Positions 1 to 12,553 of a DNA stretch of 64,000 bases are shown here, piece after piece. The position numbers and the translations under genes are program-made. The stretch is from Mesocentrotus franciscanus (taxonomy: Eukaryota > Echinodermata > Echinoidea > Camarodonta > Strongylocentrotidae). The stretch is from assembly GCA_037976565.1 (NCBI GenBank), contig CP137675.1, forward strand, positions 21,540,446 through 21,604,445, given 5' to 3'. The stretch's first letter is position 1, and every line of letters begins with the position of its first letter. The notes below the pieces were generated by a model. It made no database searches. It worked only from the letters and a program-made list of their open reading frames with translations, and was not told the DNA's origin.

Positions 1-184
1 TTTTGACAGTTTAAAAATCTGACCCGGCATCCACGGCAATCACGGCCTGTCACGTTTGCCCGTGCCGTCCCCCGCGTTGTCTCACGTCCATCCCGTTTTG
101 TCCACGGTGGCCTGAAACGTGATTGCCATGACCGCCGGGAACATAGTGTAAACGTAGCATAAACCTAGCATTAATATAGTTACA

Positions 185-1210
185 AGAAATGCACCTAGAC
201 TATTAACAGTGACTTACATGCGTATAATTATCAATGCTACGATGACAAGAATAAGAATATTTAAATATAAGAAGAAGAAGGAGAAGATGAAGAAGAAGAA
301 GAAGAAGAAGAAAAAGAAGAAGAAGAAAAAGAAGAAGAAGAAAAAAAGAAAGCGGTGAAGAAGAAAAAGAAAAAGAAGAAGAAGAAGAAGAAAAAGAAGA
401 AAGTGAAGAAGAAAAAGAGAAGAAGAAAAAGAAGAAGAATTCAACTGTTTTAACTTTTTTTTTAATAATCGGACTATTTTCATGTACCCAGACAAATCCA
501 CCCGCTCTTCTTTTACTGAAAGAAATTGATGCAATATATTGATCTTGTTCATTCCGTAACATTGATTTTGAGTTGATATCAAAGGGAATCATAATTTATA
601 ACAAAATGTTGAGTGTCACGTGACACCTTTTCCAGTCAATAGGACACTCTCTAACAAATAACCTATTTTATATAACAAATTAACCATGTAAATTAGGAAT
701 ATCAAATGTTTTTTTTTTATATCTACGAGGAACCAGTTTATTCAAGAAAACGATGTTTATGATTTAATTTATCTATCTAAGAAATGCACTGAGACTAATA
801 ACAATGAGCTACATGCGTAGCATTACCTTTGCTTCGATGATAAGAATAAGAATATTTAAATATAAGAAAAAGAAGAAAAAGAGGAAGAAGAATTAAACTG
901 TTTTTACTTATTTTTATAATCGGAATACTTTTATGTACCCAGACAAATCCACGTGCTTTTCTTTTACTGAAAAATATATTGATCTTGTTCATTCCGTATA
1001 ATTGATTTTGAGTTGATATCAAAGGGAATCATAACGTATAACAAAATGTTGAGTGTCACGTGACACTTTTCCAGCCAATGGGATACTCGCTAACAAATAT
1101 CTTTTGTATAACAAATTAATCATGTAAATTATGAATATAAAGTGTTTTGATATAAGAGGAACCAGTTCATCCAAGAAAACTATATCAATAATATATTCTA
1201 TTTCATAAAT
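185..1210. repeat. Two-copy tandem duplication with GAA expansion
   Basis: Copy 1 (about 185-779) and copy 2 (about 780-1210) share the same order of blocks: a start near AGAAATGCAC, a GATAAGAATAAGAATATT-type stretch, the block around GTACCCAGACAAATCCAC, and a tail containing GTGTCACGTGACAC. Copy 1 contains a long GAA/AAG tract (about 270-440) that is only a short remnant in copy 2. Open frames across this tract are low-complexity Ser/Phe or Lys/Glu runs and are not treated as genes. Confidence 0.8.
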
Positions 1211-1726
1211 GTTCACTCAGAGCAGCCATCAATATGAACAACGTTAATACGTGAACAGCGCCATCAAGATAACGTTTTGTTTTCTTCTTTTGCGAATGAA
1301 TCATGGAACCAATACGTTCGAGGATTAACGACTGCATCACATAAATGATAGACCTATATTTTCGGAGAGAACTAAAATTAATGAATTATCTTTTATACAT
1401 GTACTTTATTTTCACCTTACCTTGATTTCATTTGATTTTGATTAAGTCAATTTAAGAAATTTGGAAACTTTCTTTCCTCTTAAATCCATCAGACACATTG
1501 ACTGATTCAATGTTATCTGAACCTCTCTCCTATAAGTCGACTTCAAAATCTAAAGTCATTTGTATTCGTCGGAGAGCTGTAAAACTATGTGACTCAGTCA
1601 GTGTTGATCCTACCATGACTCTTTCATTTGTATTGAACTAATTTACCTTACGTAATAATTGTCCATGACCTGGCATCGTTCATGGTGCATCAGAATCTAA
1701 TCAACAGGTCGATGAAAGTAAACCAG

Positions 1727-2001
1727 GGGGGTGTTTCAAAAAGACTAAGATCGACTTTAAGTTGGACTTAAGTATAACAGGTTGTTCGTGCCATTGTTTG
1801 CTCTCACCATTATGATCTTTAGATAATATTTTTCCTTCAATAATGAATTATCAAAAATGTAAGTTTTGTAGATTTTTTACCATGATTTGTACGTTCCGTG
1901 AGAGACCAATGCCAGTAAATGATGAGAGAAAACAATGGCACGAACGGCCTGTTATACTTAAGTCCAACTTAAAGTCGATCTTAGTCTTTGTGAAACACCC
2001 C
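1727..2001. mobile_element. Small inverted-repeat element (MITE), family 1
   Basis: About 70 bp at the left (from GGGGGTGTTTCA, then AAGACTAAGATCGACTTT) is repeated in inverted orientation at the right, ending TGAAACACCCC. The flanks share CAG, which may be a 3-bp target duplication. It has no coding capacity. A related copy lies at 22791-23088. The superfamily is unknown. Confidence 0.75.
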
Positions 2002-2446
2002 CAGTACTCTTTCTCTTCCCTTTACTGTCCTTCTTTGCAAGTCACTCCCAATCATTCTCTCTCTCACTTTAAAAAAAAAATTAAGAAGTAATAACCGAGG
2101 GCTGTAAGCACATAAATCTTCATGGTTACAATGCACCTTCTGTTTCTCATTTATGTTTATTATTCATTCAACATTTCATTCATTTTAATTTCTTACGTTT
2201 TCTATATGTATAGAGTCATATTGATATTGTACCAACTTTATATCTATGTTCATTGAAATGTATAGAGGGTCAGATTTGTTATATAAAACCATTAAAAATA
2301 GGATCGAATCTAAATCAAACTCTCTTGACTATGTGTTTGTGACTTAATGTTTGTAAGTAGTGATGGATACAGTTTTCATGTGTTACTTTTTCAATAAGAT
2401 TCGGGTCTTCTTAAAGGTACTATTTGTGGATTACCATTTTTCGTAT

Positions 2447-2739
2447 GCAAAAGTTCCTGATTGATTGAATGATTTTAAACTGAATAGCTTCCATTCTCTC
2501 AGTCCGAAGATTAAATTGCAACGGTTACAATATAATGTACATGATTATAAAACAAACAACGATACAACATTCAAATATTTCAAATAGTCCAGTGCAAAAA
2601 TTCCTGATTGATTGAATGATTTTAAACTGAATAGGTTCCATTCTCTCAGTCCGAAGACTAAATTGCAACGGTTACAATATAATGTACATGATTATAAAAC
2701 AAACAACGATACAACATTCAAATATTTCAAATAGTCCAG
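2447..2739. repeat. Near-identical 147-bp tandem duplication
   Basis: The stretch beginning GCAAAAGTTCCTGATTG and ending AAATAGTCCAGT is followed directly by a second copy with only a few substitutions, implying a recent local duplication. No coding potential is seen. Confidence 0.9.
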
Positions 2740-5700
2740 TTAAACAAATATTAAATCCCAGGTTTTGAGAGAAATCAAGGTTCAGTTTTGTTAAGGTTAA
2801 AATAAAAATGAAAATAAGCTATCTCATTCTTTTATTGTCAGTCAGGAAGAATATCTCAGTGGAAATGTGCCCTGAATAAGATTGCTCTTTAGATGCCCTT
2901 ATAACATAAATATGAAGAGAAATAGCTGAAGTTTTGGGCACAAGTTTATGTGCTTTTCATCGAGATTGAGCCAATTTCTTATTATTTGTTTGGTCATTCC
3001 AAAACATTACAGTTGACACCAATAGTTATGAACTACATTATACACTTTTCTCGATTGCTTTCAGACAGTTTCTCTCTCAGTGTAATCTCATGACCAGAAC
3101 TCAACTTATCTTTAAGTACAGTATGAAAAAGACGTATAAGTTGTAATTATTCCATAAGAAAATAATCCTGTATCGCGGTATGGATGTCTTTTTGGTGGTT
3201 GTTTTTTTACATCGTTATGACTAGTTGAAATGTTTTATTTTCTTCATTTGGTATAATTTTTTTTAAAAATGAAGATGCAAAGAGAATTATCACTGAGATT
3301 CTGAGAAATATCAATGTTTTTTTTATTGTATAGTAATACGAGTCTTTTTTTCCTACATACATATAGCCAGATAGTAAATGCAAATGTGTAGTATCAATTT
3401 AACAAATGACTTAGTACTTTGAACCCGAATTCATCTCGAATATCATGACAAATCTTCTGGAAATAAAACATATTTCTTATCTAAATATGCTTTTCCTCTT
3501 TTCTGAGTTGTAGCCTTTTTTAATATCTATGGACTTTTAGAGGGACTTATTATTGAATAGAAGGGACTTATGCCAAGCTTCTTGTACCGAAATCAGACTG
3601 TATAATTGGTGACTCAATGGATGAGTCTCAATTCTGCATTACTATAAAGGAATGTAGAATTGAGAGGGTATCCAGGTTTTCTTTATTTTCATCAGATGCT
3701 ATCAATATGTTATCGTATATCAGGAGGAACAAACATGGATTGAATTTGATCTCTCTATTTGGTTCTGACCATCGACAGACCTGAAATTGATAAATCTATT
3801 AAGGAAATTTTGAGTGAGAAGAAATATCCTGAATGGGGATTGACCTCCTTGGATCTTGGATAGAAGGTTTCCGTCCAGGCATGGCTGTCAAAACCCTAAC
3901 GACAGCTGAGATCTTAACCACTTCCGAATATTCATCCGAACCAGAAGCCCTAGATGAGCTGATGTGCGAATGATATTCATGTTCAAAGTGCCCAGTCGAT
4001 ATCATAGACAATATATATGATAATAATATAATAATACTTTGCTCTTTTATAGCGCATTTCCTGTCTGTTGACATTTCAATGCGCTTTGCAATATACATGT
4101 ACATATATATAAAATATAACAAGATCATAAAAGGAAGATGAGTAAACAGAAGCATATATAGATAAAAAATAACATACTTATCCTTTAGTACTATTGATAT
4201 ACGCTAGTTTGAAAAAATGAGTTTTGAGTTTAGATGTGAATGTTTCAGTATTGGATATACAACATATATATTCGATAAAATCTTCATTTTGGAAGCTACA
4301 AAAAGTTAAAAACATATATTCCTGAAGTTCAAATTTGCGCTAGGAAACGTGCTCATTCGGCAGATTTCCTGAATACATGATATACAAAGATATACGTTTA
4401 AAAAAGATGTATTATATGATATACATAACTACATGTGCATGAAGCATAATCGCCACTGTATGATTCAGAGTACGACGGAAGGTAATTAAAATGAACATGA
4501 TGAAATGAATTTATCATCTAAAGGGATATGTTATATACATGAAATGATGTTATTTAAAATAATCATATCTCATTAACAAGAAGACTGTATTCAAGCATTT
4601 ACTCGGACTTATACCAGCGTAAGGTGTTACTGTTAACGACTGACAGGACTAAGAACGATATATCCCATAAAACAGTTTAAGGGGTGTGAATTCAAATCCC
4701 TGTACTAGTTCGTTTTTTCAGACGCTTGACCGGAGAAGTGTATGGCACTTTAAATGACCACTGATCTTTTTTCTCTCCTTATTCCATGTAATCATAAACG
4801 GGCAAAACAAATTTGGAAGGTTGTTTTTCTCTATTAATTCAGAAAAATAAAAAAGCACAAAAAATGAGAAAAAATGATAAGATAAGCAACCCCACCATCA
4901 TGTTCTATGTGAGGCGTTCTAAAGAGATCGAGTGCAGACCACAAATACGAAGAGACGCCCTTACCATGCAAAAGGACGGCTACTCCCCCCCATACATCAT
5001 GTACATGGCGTTGAGTCGGGTGAAGCTGACCTTTGCTGGATAAACACAGAGCAGTGTTTATGATGATATCATAATTCATCCGATCTAGGGTCTTCCTTCA
5101 TCATATCCATCCTCTCTAAAGGAAAGGAATCTTAAGAAGAGGATTTAAGAAAGAATTTGAGTATAAGGTCAAGTTAGATGAGGGAACGAAAGAAGGGAGA
5201 CGGGGTCTTGAACGTCGAGCATGCGATCAAATCATAGAAGTAGAGTAATAAAAGAAGAAACAAATACTCTCCGCACAAAAAATCAGTTATTTTTATATAA
5301 GGAATAATCATTATAATCAACTCTTAGTGGGCGCTATCAGTAGCTCCCCTCCATCAACATGTAAAAATGACTAAATGTATTATTACATTGCCTTGGCGTC
5401 GACGGAAGGGTATGTCACTGTATTCGATGGTGGTTGCAAGAATCGCATTTTGGAGGGAACCGATGAGTACATTCCGAATTAGGATAGAATAGAACAATAA
5501 TATTATGGGGTTGGAAACCATCGAAATTATTTGGAAAATACTCTACAAAGTCTGCTCTTTGTTCAACCCGCCTAAATAAGTTTAAACTCAGGGCCTAACT
5601 TAGTTTTCGTAGTCGGACATCAAAATGAAGCTCTTATTAAACTTTCAGTAGAGAATCATTTTTCATCGACTAACTTTCTGGTAATCAAAGATCTGCCTTT

Positions 5701-6361
5701 AATGTCTTCGAGAAGGAATATTAAAGTGACCGCCTTCTCGAATAAGTTAATGCAGTTTACATTTGATATACGTTGTAATATGTCGATAATACTCTGTTTA
5801 GGGGTAGGATGGTAGTACTACACGGCATCGACCTTCTGCTCCTTATAGCCCAGTTCAATTACCCATTAAGAAGATGATGCTCATCTACATATCATAAAGA
5901 TAAGGCAAAGTGGTTCATTCTTTTATTTTTGAAGGATGATTAATCATTTGAGTTCAAAGTCATTGCTTCGCGATGAATCTGAAGAATGTAGGAGACACAA
6001 GGGTATCTATTGAGAGAAACAAGATTAAGTATCTAAGGGAAAACATCCTCCAAACTTGGCGGGAAATGAGAATGATCCGATGCATTTCCTACAAACCGCC
6101 CATCTACACATCTCGTATTTCCGAAAGCACTGTCAAATAGGAGGGGTCACTGTCTGCATTGTAGGAGGTCAGTGACGTAATCAATGACTAGTAACTTGCT
6201 TTTAACAGGTGCATTGTCATGCTCAAACTGTCGTTCAAAATTACAAGTCGATAATTAGTTTCTCAGCAGTGCATTGTTCGAGTTTATTGAAAGAAGAAGA
6301 ATTAAGGAGACGGATGAGGGAGTAGGAAGATGAAATGTATATATATATATATACATGATAT
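2740..6361. other. Intergenic, nothing recognised
   Basis: AT-rich sequence. The short open frames here (for example the minus-strand one at 3799-4155) have no recognisable motif, and no splice-linked exons could be assembled. An unrecognised exon cannot be excluded. Confidence 0.5.
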
Positions 6362-6475
6362 GAATAATGATGAAGAAGAGAATTTTACTGCTTAAAATCC
6401 AACAGTTTTATTAATGAAAACTGTTGAATTTTATAAAGCGTTAAACTTCTCTTCTTCATTATTTTTACGGCATCT
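6362..6475. repeat. Imperfect ~110-nt hairpin
   Basis: AATAATGATGAAGAAGAGAA on the left pairs with TTCTCTTCTTCATTATT on the right, and AACAGTTTT pairs with AAAACTGTT around a short loop near 6412-6416. The arms are about 50 nt with internal mismatches. It could be a tiny inverted-repeat element or a hairpin RNA precursor. Nothing shows that it is transcribed. Confidence 0.5.
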
Positions 6476-6514
6476 TAGGCCACCACGTGGACTTAGTATC
6501 GGATGCACCTGTGG

Positions 6515-6900
6515 AAGAGAGAGAAAGAGAGAGAGAGAGAGTGATTATGTGGAGCTTAGAAGGAAGGCAACCTACCCTTATTATAAAAAAAATAAACATT
6601 AGCCTACATGGAAGTTAATGCAAATGAAGGAATCAATGAAGGGTGGGATGATGGATATATTCAAAGAAAGATAAGAAAGAGAGAGAGAGAGAGAGATAGA
6701 GGGGCAGAAAGAAAAAGCGAGTAAGAGAGAGAGAGAGAGGAAGGGAGGGAGAAAGAGAAATAGAGAGAGGGGAGAGAGAAGAAGAGGGGGTCGTGGCAAG
6801 GTGGAATTATTGATTGTGTATAAAATAACTTCCTGTTCTCTAAAGGAAGAAGAAGAAGAAGAAGAAAAAAAAAAGTTCCGTTACAAAAAATATATTAAAG
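6515..6900. repeat. GA-rich simple-sequence region
   Basis: Clusters of (GA)n and GAA repeats (about 6515-6540, 6675-6785 and 6845-6870). They are purine-rich on the plus strand and have no coding potential. Confidence 0.8.
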
Positions 6901-8401
6901 TTTAGGGTAAACTGATTATCGATTGGGTGTGTTCAGAATAAATAGGCCCATTGGGCCCTATTGTTCATTTTTTATTTGATAATATGAGTGCATGAGATAC
7001 TTGCCAAAATTACCTCCTATTTTCATATTTCAAAAAATAATGTTTAATCTCTTCCGTCGCAATTGAATAGGTTGAATACTGTTTATGTTTATTTGTATAG
7101 CCCTCGAAATACGGATAGGCCCTACCTAGCATGCTTAGGAACCTCGAATCCCGAACGTACTTTTGGACATAAGAAGATGAATTTTGTATCCTAAAACTTT
7201 TGGTGAACTGCGTGAACTTCAGGCAGTCTTTCGCCACTCGTTCCCTAGGTGATCAAAATCAAATTTATTCCTTCAATATGGTTGTAATTGTATTGATCTT
7301 GGTTCTTGTTTTGATTTGATCTCTGGAGACCAAGTTCTCAAATCCAGACATGAATTCAGATAACTTTAGAGCGACGTCCTCAAAGCGGCAGAAGATTTTA
7401 ACGCTTTTTGTACCTGCGACCTTGCTTTGATCCCTTCTCCTCAAATTGAATTCAAGTTCGGCGAAATTTGTAACAATGTCAAATTGCAGGACTTACTTTT
7501 AAAGGTACCTGCCTTGTCCTTTAGCCGAGTTTTGATGTTGCCAAGTTATCTTGTTGGCTGCAGAATATTGGAACTGAATCAGGAGCGTTTACAGAAGATT
7601 TGTTCCCCTTTTTTCTTTCTAGCACCACTACTGAACTGAATGTTAGCTTGTCTGTGAAAATCATATACTTTTAAATAATGTACGTGAAAGTTGGTGAAAT
7701 TTGTCGAAAAGCAATTCCCCAATAATTAATAGGTTTTTAGGCCTTATGTAATCGTTTCAATCTCTCATCGACCACATACTTTGACCGCAGGGTTACGTTT
7801 GTTGGCATTTGGCATTGATCCGATGATTGTTTAATAGGAAATTTTCACGTTAATTGAGGTTAGAAAATCCATGAACAATACTTTGAATTCTCAAAGAACT
7901 TGGAGTTGACTTCGTTGATATGATGATATCTATTATGATAATGCAACTGTATCTATCAACAGGTAATTAAAAAGGCAAGAAGAAGAAATAGAATCATATA
8001 GGCCTAGTACTCCCGAATGTACTTTTAATGATTCCAAGAGTCATAGAAAGTGTGAAATACACAAAATGTTTCCTATTGTGTTAATTAACTATCCGATTTA
8101 TTCAAAGAGGTGTAAGAACCACGAAGAATAAAAAGTTTCATCCGTTTTTATCATTACTATATAAGAATACCATACATGGCTTCAATTGTTTATGGTGGTC
8201 GGTGGGCTCTTCATATATCGGAGCTGGTGTCATCATGGGGGTATAATCATGATCATGGTAAGACAGACTATGGATGTAATGTCCAGACGGCTACCCCGGA
8301 CAACTACCCAGGCTATTGCCCCCAGACAACTACCCCTTGTTACTAATAGCCCTAATAAGGGTGGTAGTAATTGTCTGAAGACGGTATTTGTCCGAGTGGT
8401 A

Positions 8402-8862
8402 AGGCCTACAAAAAAAAAAAGATGTTTTATTGCCCTTTAGGTGCCAAAACATGGGTCGGTCGGTTGGAATTTTTTTTGTTTAAACCTGTTTTTTTTAGTG
8501 CCTTAAAAATGTGTCAAATGTGAGCCTTTTAGTAGAAAACTCTAAACAGCGACCGTCCCCCGAAAAATTCAAAACCGGGAACGTCGCCCAAATCTCACTG
8601 GTTTCTAGCGGGTGCAGTGCATGGTATATACACGTACACGAGGCCGGGGTCTACTTGCATGTTTACGCTAGCAGGATTTTGAAACTAGGGCAGAAGATCA
8701 AGACGAGTGAGAATTCGGAAACAATTCGATGATTTTTATGCATTTATATCCCATTTAAACAAACAAAATACATACTTTTTTATTCATTAAAAGCCGACCG
8801 TAGATTTTCAGATTTTTGGGTCGGTCGCAAAGGGCAATACAACATTTTTTTTTAAAGGCCTA
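8402..8862. mobile_element. Small inverted-repeat element (MITE), family 2
   Basis: The left end reads AGGCCT, a poly-A run, then GATGTTTTATTGCCCTTT. The right end is the inverted counterpart (AAAGGGCAATACAACAT, poly-T, AGGCCT). The terminal repeats are about 35 bp. The interior has no recognised coding sequence. Confidence 0.65.
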
Positions 8863-8869
8863 ATAGTTG

Positions 8870-10815
8870 TCTGAGTGGTAGTTGTTTAATGGGTCGTTGT
8901 GTAAGGGCTTTTTGTTCCACATTTAGTTGTCTAAGGGGTTTTAAATCTGAGGTAATAGTTGACCGATAGCAATTTATATTCATGTACTTATGAATGATAC
9001 TCAACATCAATAAAATATTGATTTTTCTTTTGGTAAAATATCGATTCCATTTCCTCCACTGTTACATCTGCTTCAAAATGAATCACCACCTTCGTTCCCT
9101 CGCATCTCCATGGTTCAAGGAACAATTTCGCGCCATTTACTACTTCTAGTTTATTGTTAATGTTGTACATCAATGTTTATCATTGCATTCAATAGACCAT
9201 TGTTTATTCAGCTGGTTCGATTGTTTTTTTCTCGATAATATTTGATTGTTTCTTTTGTCCTACCTGACTGCATTAGCTTGATCAAGTATAAACAAGCCTT
9301 AAATCCAGTTTAAATCCAATTTAAATCCAGTCTATTCTCCCTTCAAAACAGTGGATTCAGACATGAATCTAATCGTACTTTTTCGTCTGTTTAGATGTCG
9401 AAAATTATATTTTCAGGAATCTAACCTATTGTTTTAAATCTTGTCAAAGCGAAACGATTTTTGGAAAGAAGTTGAGAAGGAGTGAGGAGACGTTAAATTT
9501 GAAATTTTATTTGACTGATGACAAGGTGAAACAAAGTGAGAGAGATAGAGACAGAGAGAGAGAGAGAGGGGGGGGGGGAGATAAATGATTATATAATATG
9601 TGTTATTGACAATGTATTAAACTGAAGAAAACATAAAAAGTCGGTTCATTATAGGCCCAGACACAGAGCTGACCACGAGACCAACTCCCATCTTTCTGAA
9701 ATGCACGAATTGAGGGTCTTTGTGTAAAAAAAACAGCGATAGGCGGACAAATAATTATTAGACAAACAGACGCGGCCCCTATTCAGAAAAAAACAAACAT
9801 GATAAAAAAGGGCCGGCAGTCCCTCCAACCCTTTGCGGAGCTTCAGAAGGGCTGACGGGATTCCCGAAATCGTATTTATGTAAAAATACTTCTTGGACAA
9901 CTTTCACCGTTCCTTTCTTTCCAAGAATCATGGATCGGCCCCGAATTTATCCACCACAACAACATCAACAAAAACAACATCAACGACAACAATTAAAGTA
10001 ACTAAGAATTTTATATTGAAATTTTTAATTCGTTTAAATTATGACACGTTTTAAAATATGAATCAGGGAAAACCTAGAAATACATGTAATAGAAAACAAC
10101 TGAATATACAGCATTGTAGCTTTTTCTGATTATTATGTGACTCGTGAATCTGATAAATTATACTTGATGACTAAATTTCGGAATTTGTACACGTAAAAGG
10201 ATAATTAATCGAGTGTACAGGGCTGTAGCCCTTTTCTGAGTATATGTGACAAAGGAAGCTGACAGATATTGATGGTTAAATTAGGAAATAAACATCTGGC
10301 TAAATATTATGATATAATTGTTTGTTTGTCTGTTTGATTATATTTCTGCATTTTTCAAAATAATAAAAACATAAACAAAAGTCAAAATACGTAATATCAT
10401 GATATAAATCAATTAAGTATTTTATACTTTTCAAAATACACATAGTTGACAAATCTTTTCAAAATTGAAAAATGCAGGAGACCGCCATCTTAAATTAGAG
10501 CTTGAACACGATGGCGGCCTCAGAAAAGGAATTCGAAATAACTGAAGGAAAACTTATCTATCGAAACGAAAATGTATTGAATAATTTTCATAGATGTTGA
10601 AATGAAAGTGACAAAACATAGTTTGTGGGCAATCACTGATATGCTATAGATCATTACTATTGACCATGATGCTGGTCCATCACCATCTACAGAGTTATAC
10701 CATATCTCGATGACTACGTGATCGATGCTCTGTAGCTATCAACAAAACCAAATCTTCTCATTTCTTGAATTCTCTTGAAGTGAAATTCGAAACTTTGGAA
10801 CGTTATCGTTTGTCA
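8870..10815. other. Intergenic, nothing recognised
   Basis: AT-rich sequence with a short (GA)n/poly-G tract near 9545-9580. Short open frames (for example 8988-9173 and 9649-9900, minus strand) show no family motif or splice-linked neighbours. Confidence 0.5.
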
Positions 10816-10817
10816 CA

Positions 10818-11060
10818 TTGACCAAATAATCTAGGATTGAAACATATTGATTTATTCTATGTCATAATAGTTATTTACGCGAAGATGATACAAAAAAAAG
10901 CAAACACTAAAGCGAGATAATTTTAATACTAACAAATGCTTATTGACCAGATAATCTAGTATTGGACCATATTGATTTATTCCATGTCATACTTGTTATT
11001 TTACACGAAGATGAAACAAAAGCAAAGCAAACACTAAAAGCGATATAATTTTCTAAGTTA
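10818..11060. repeat. Diverged ~124-bp tandem duplication
   Basis: Two adjacent copies, each beginning TTGACCA and containing ATATTGATTTATTC, CATGTCATA and GCAAACACTAAA. They differ at many positions, so the duplication is older than the one at 2447-2739. Confidence 0.75.
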
Positions 11061-11414
11061 CTTCATTATTTTTAGCAGTCGATTATATATTCTGCTTAGT
11101 TTGTTTCAGAATATATATTCATTATTTGTCTACTTAATCATACATAAAGTGTTTAATGCTTTTTGTTGGCATTTTGCTTATTTACCTTTTTGGAGGAGGG
11201 TGTGAGGCGTCCTAAATACACAATTCTCAATTCCAAGGTGATCAAGAAAACTTATATTTTTTTAGCGTGCAACTTAATATTTTCAATACTGATAAAATAT
11301 TTATATGCCACACAACACCTAAACTTAACGCGAATTAGAACAGTAGATTCTAGAAAACTTCCATTAACCGGGTGGTATACACTTCCATAAAGATGAAAAC
11401 AAAATATGGTTGCT

Positions 11415-12553
11415 TTAGTAGCCCCTACAGGACAGGTAATACCAAGCTGTAGAGAAAGTAGGATTATCATAGGTAGGATTCTGTTGTACCATCTCTGTAT
11501 CAGGAAGCCCTTGCTGTGTCCATGCTGATTCAGGCGGTGTGATAGGCTTCACTTGGACGAGGCTGTGCTTCAGATAGTAGATGTACATCAAACTGACACC
11601 TGCCACAATGCCTACTGCGCCTAGTGCACAAGACAAGCCAATGACTACGGCCTGGTCTTCTCGTCCAGTTGGTTCCTTGGCTTCGGTGGTCTCAGGGTTC
11701 TGTTGATGTGTCGATGGAAGTCGCTCTGATGGTAAAGGTTCCTTGGCTTCTGTGGTCTCCGGATTCTGTTGATATGTTGTTTGAGATCGTTCTGATGGTG
11801 TATGTTGCTTGCCTTCTGTGGTCTCTGGGCTCTGTGGATTTGTCGTTGGAGATCTCTCTGATGGTATAGATTCCGTGGTAAACGGGGTAGTCTTTGTCGT
11901 GGACGGGTCAATGGTGCTGGATATCAAAGGTCCTGGGTTGTTTGACGTCTGGACTCCTGTAGTACTTAATAGCTCACTCGTTCTTGGAATAGATGTATCA
12001 GTAGTTGTAGGCCTATTCTCCGTAGTAATTTTACTGGGTGTACTTCTTGGTCCTGGTAAGGTTGTAAAAACATCTTCCGTCGTTAGGACCGGGGTAGAAG
12101 ATCGACCATCTGGTGTGACAGTGTTCCAAGTCAACATATCCGATGATGTAGCTGTGACTTCTGATGTAGCTTCGGTGGTTCCAAGAGTATCGAGGTTGGT
12201 AATCAGTTCTGTCTGGTATAAGACAGTACTAATCTCTGTCACTGCATCACTAGCAAGCATGGTAGGGTCCACTGTGGTAGTTACAGCCAATGGTATGAAA
12301 CGAATCGACAAGGACGCAATGTTGGACAACTGTCCTCCGTTCCCAGCCTCATCCCAAGCCCGAATAGCAAAGTAATAGACGATATCTTCCCCCTTCTCTG
12401 GGAGGGTGATAGTGACACTCTCAATAACTCCTGATGGATTGATATAGGATAGGTTCCCATATACCAGTTGATCCTGAGTGACCCTGTTACTGTTGCCGAA
12501 GTTGTCCCGTACCTCAGAGAAGTTGGTGGAATAGCGGAGTTCGTAACTGTAGG
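11415..12553 (-). CDS. Gene A exon 12: rest of FN3, mucin-like stalk, TM helix and tail
   Basis: 1,139 nt, open from the acceptor (CCCCATAG) to TAA at 11415. Starts AYSYELRYSTNF (end of the FN3 domain: YYFAIRAWDEAGN, LSNIASLSIRF). About 200 residues rich in Ser, Thr and Pro follow, including three ~22-residue repeats built on PSER...NPETTEAKEP. Then comes a hydrophobic helix (AVVIGLSCALGAVGIVAGVS), a Lys/His border and a ~50-residue tail with NPTYDNPTF. This predicts a type I membrane protein with an O-glycosylated stalk. Confidence 0.87.

Noticed and set aside
203..592. Ser/Phe/Leu-rich minus-strand open frames
   Set aside because: Translation of the GAA/TTC tract only.
3799..4155. 118-codon minus-strand open frame
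   Set aside because: No recognisable motif, AT-biased composition and no exon partners.
11809..12375. 188-codon plus-strand open frame
   Set aside because: It is the antisense of gene A exon 12, caused by the biased Ser/Thr/Pro codon composition.
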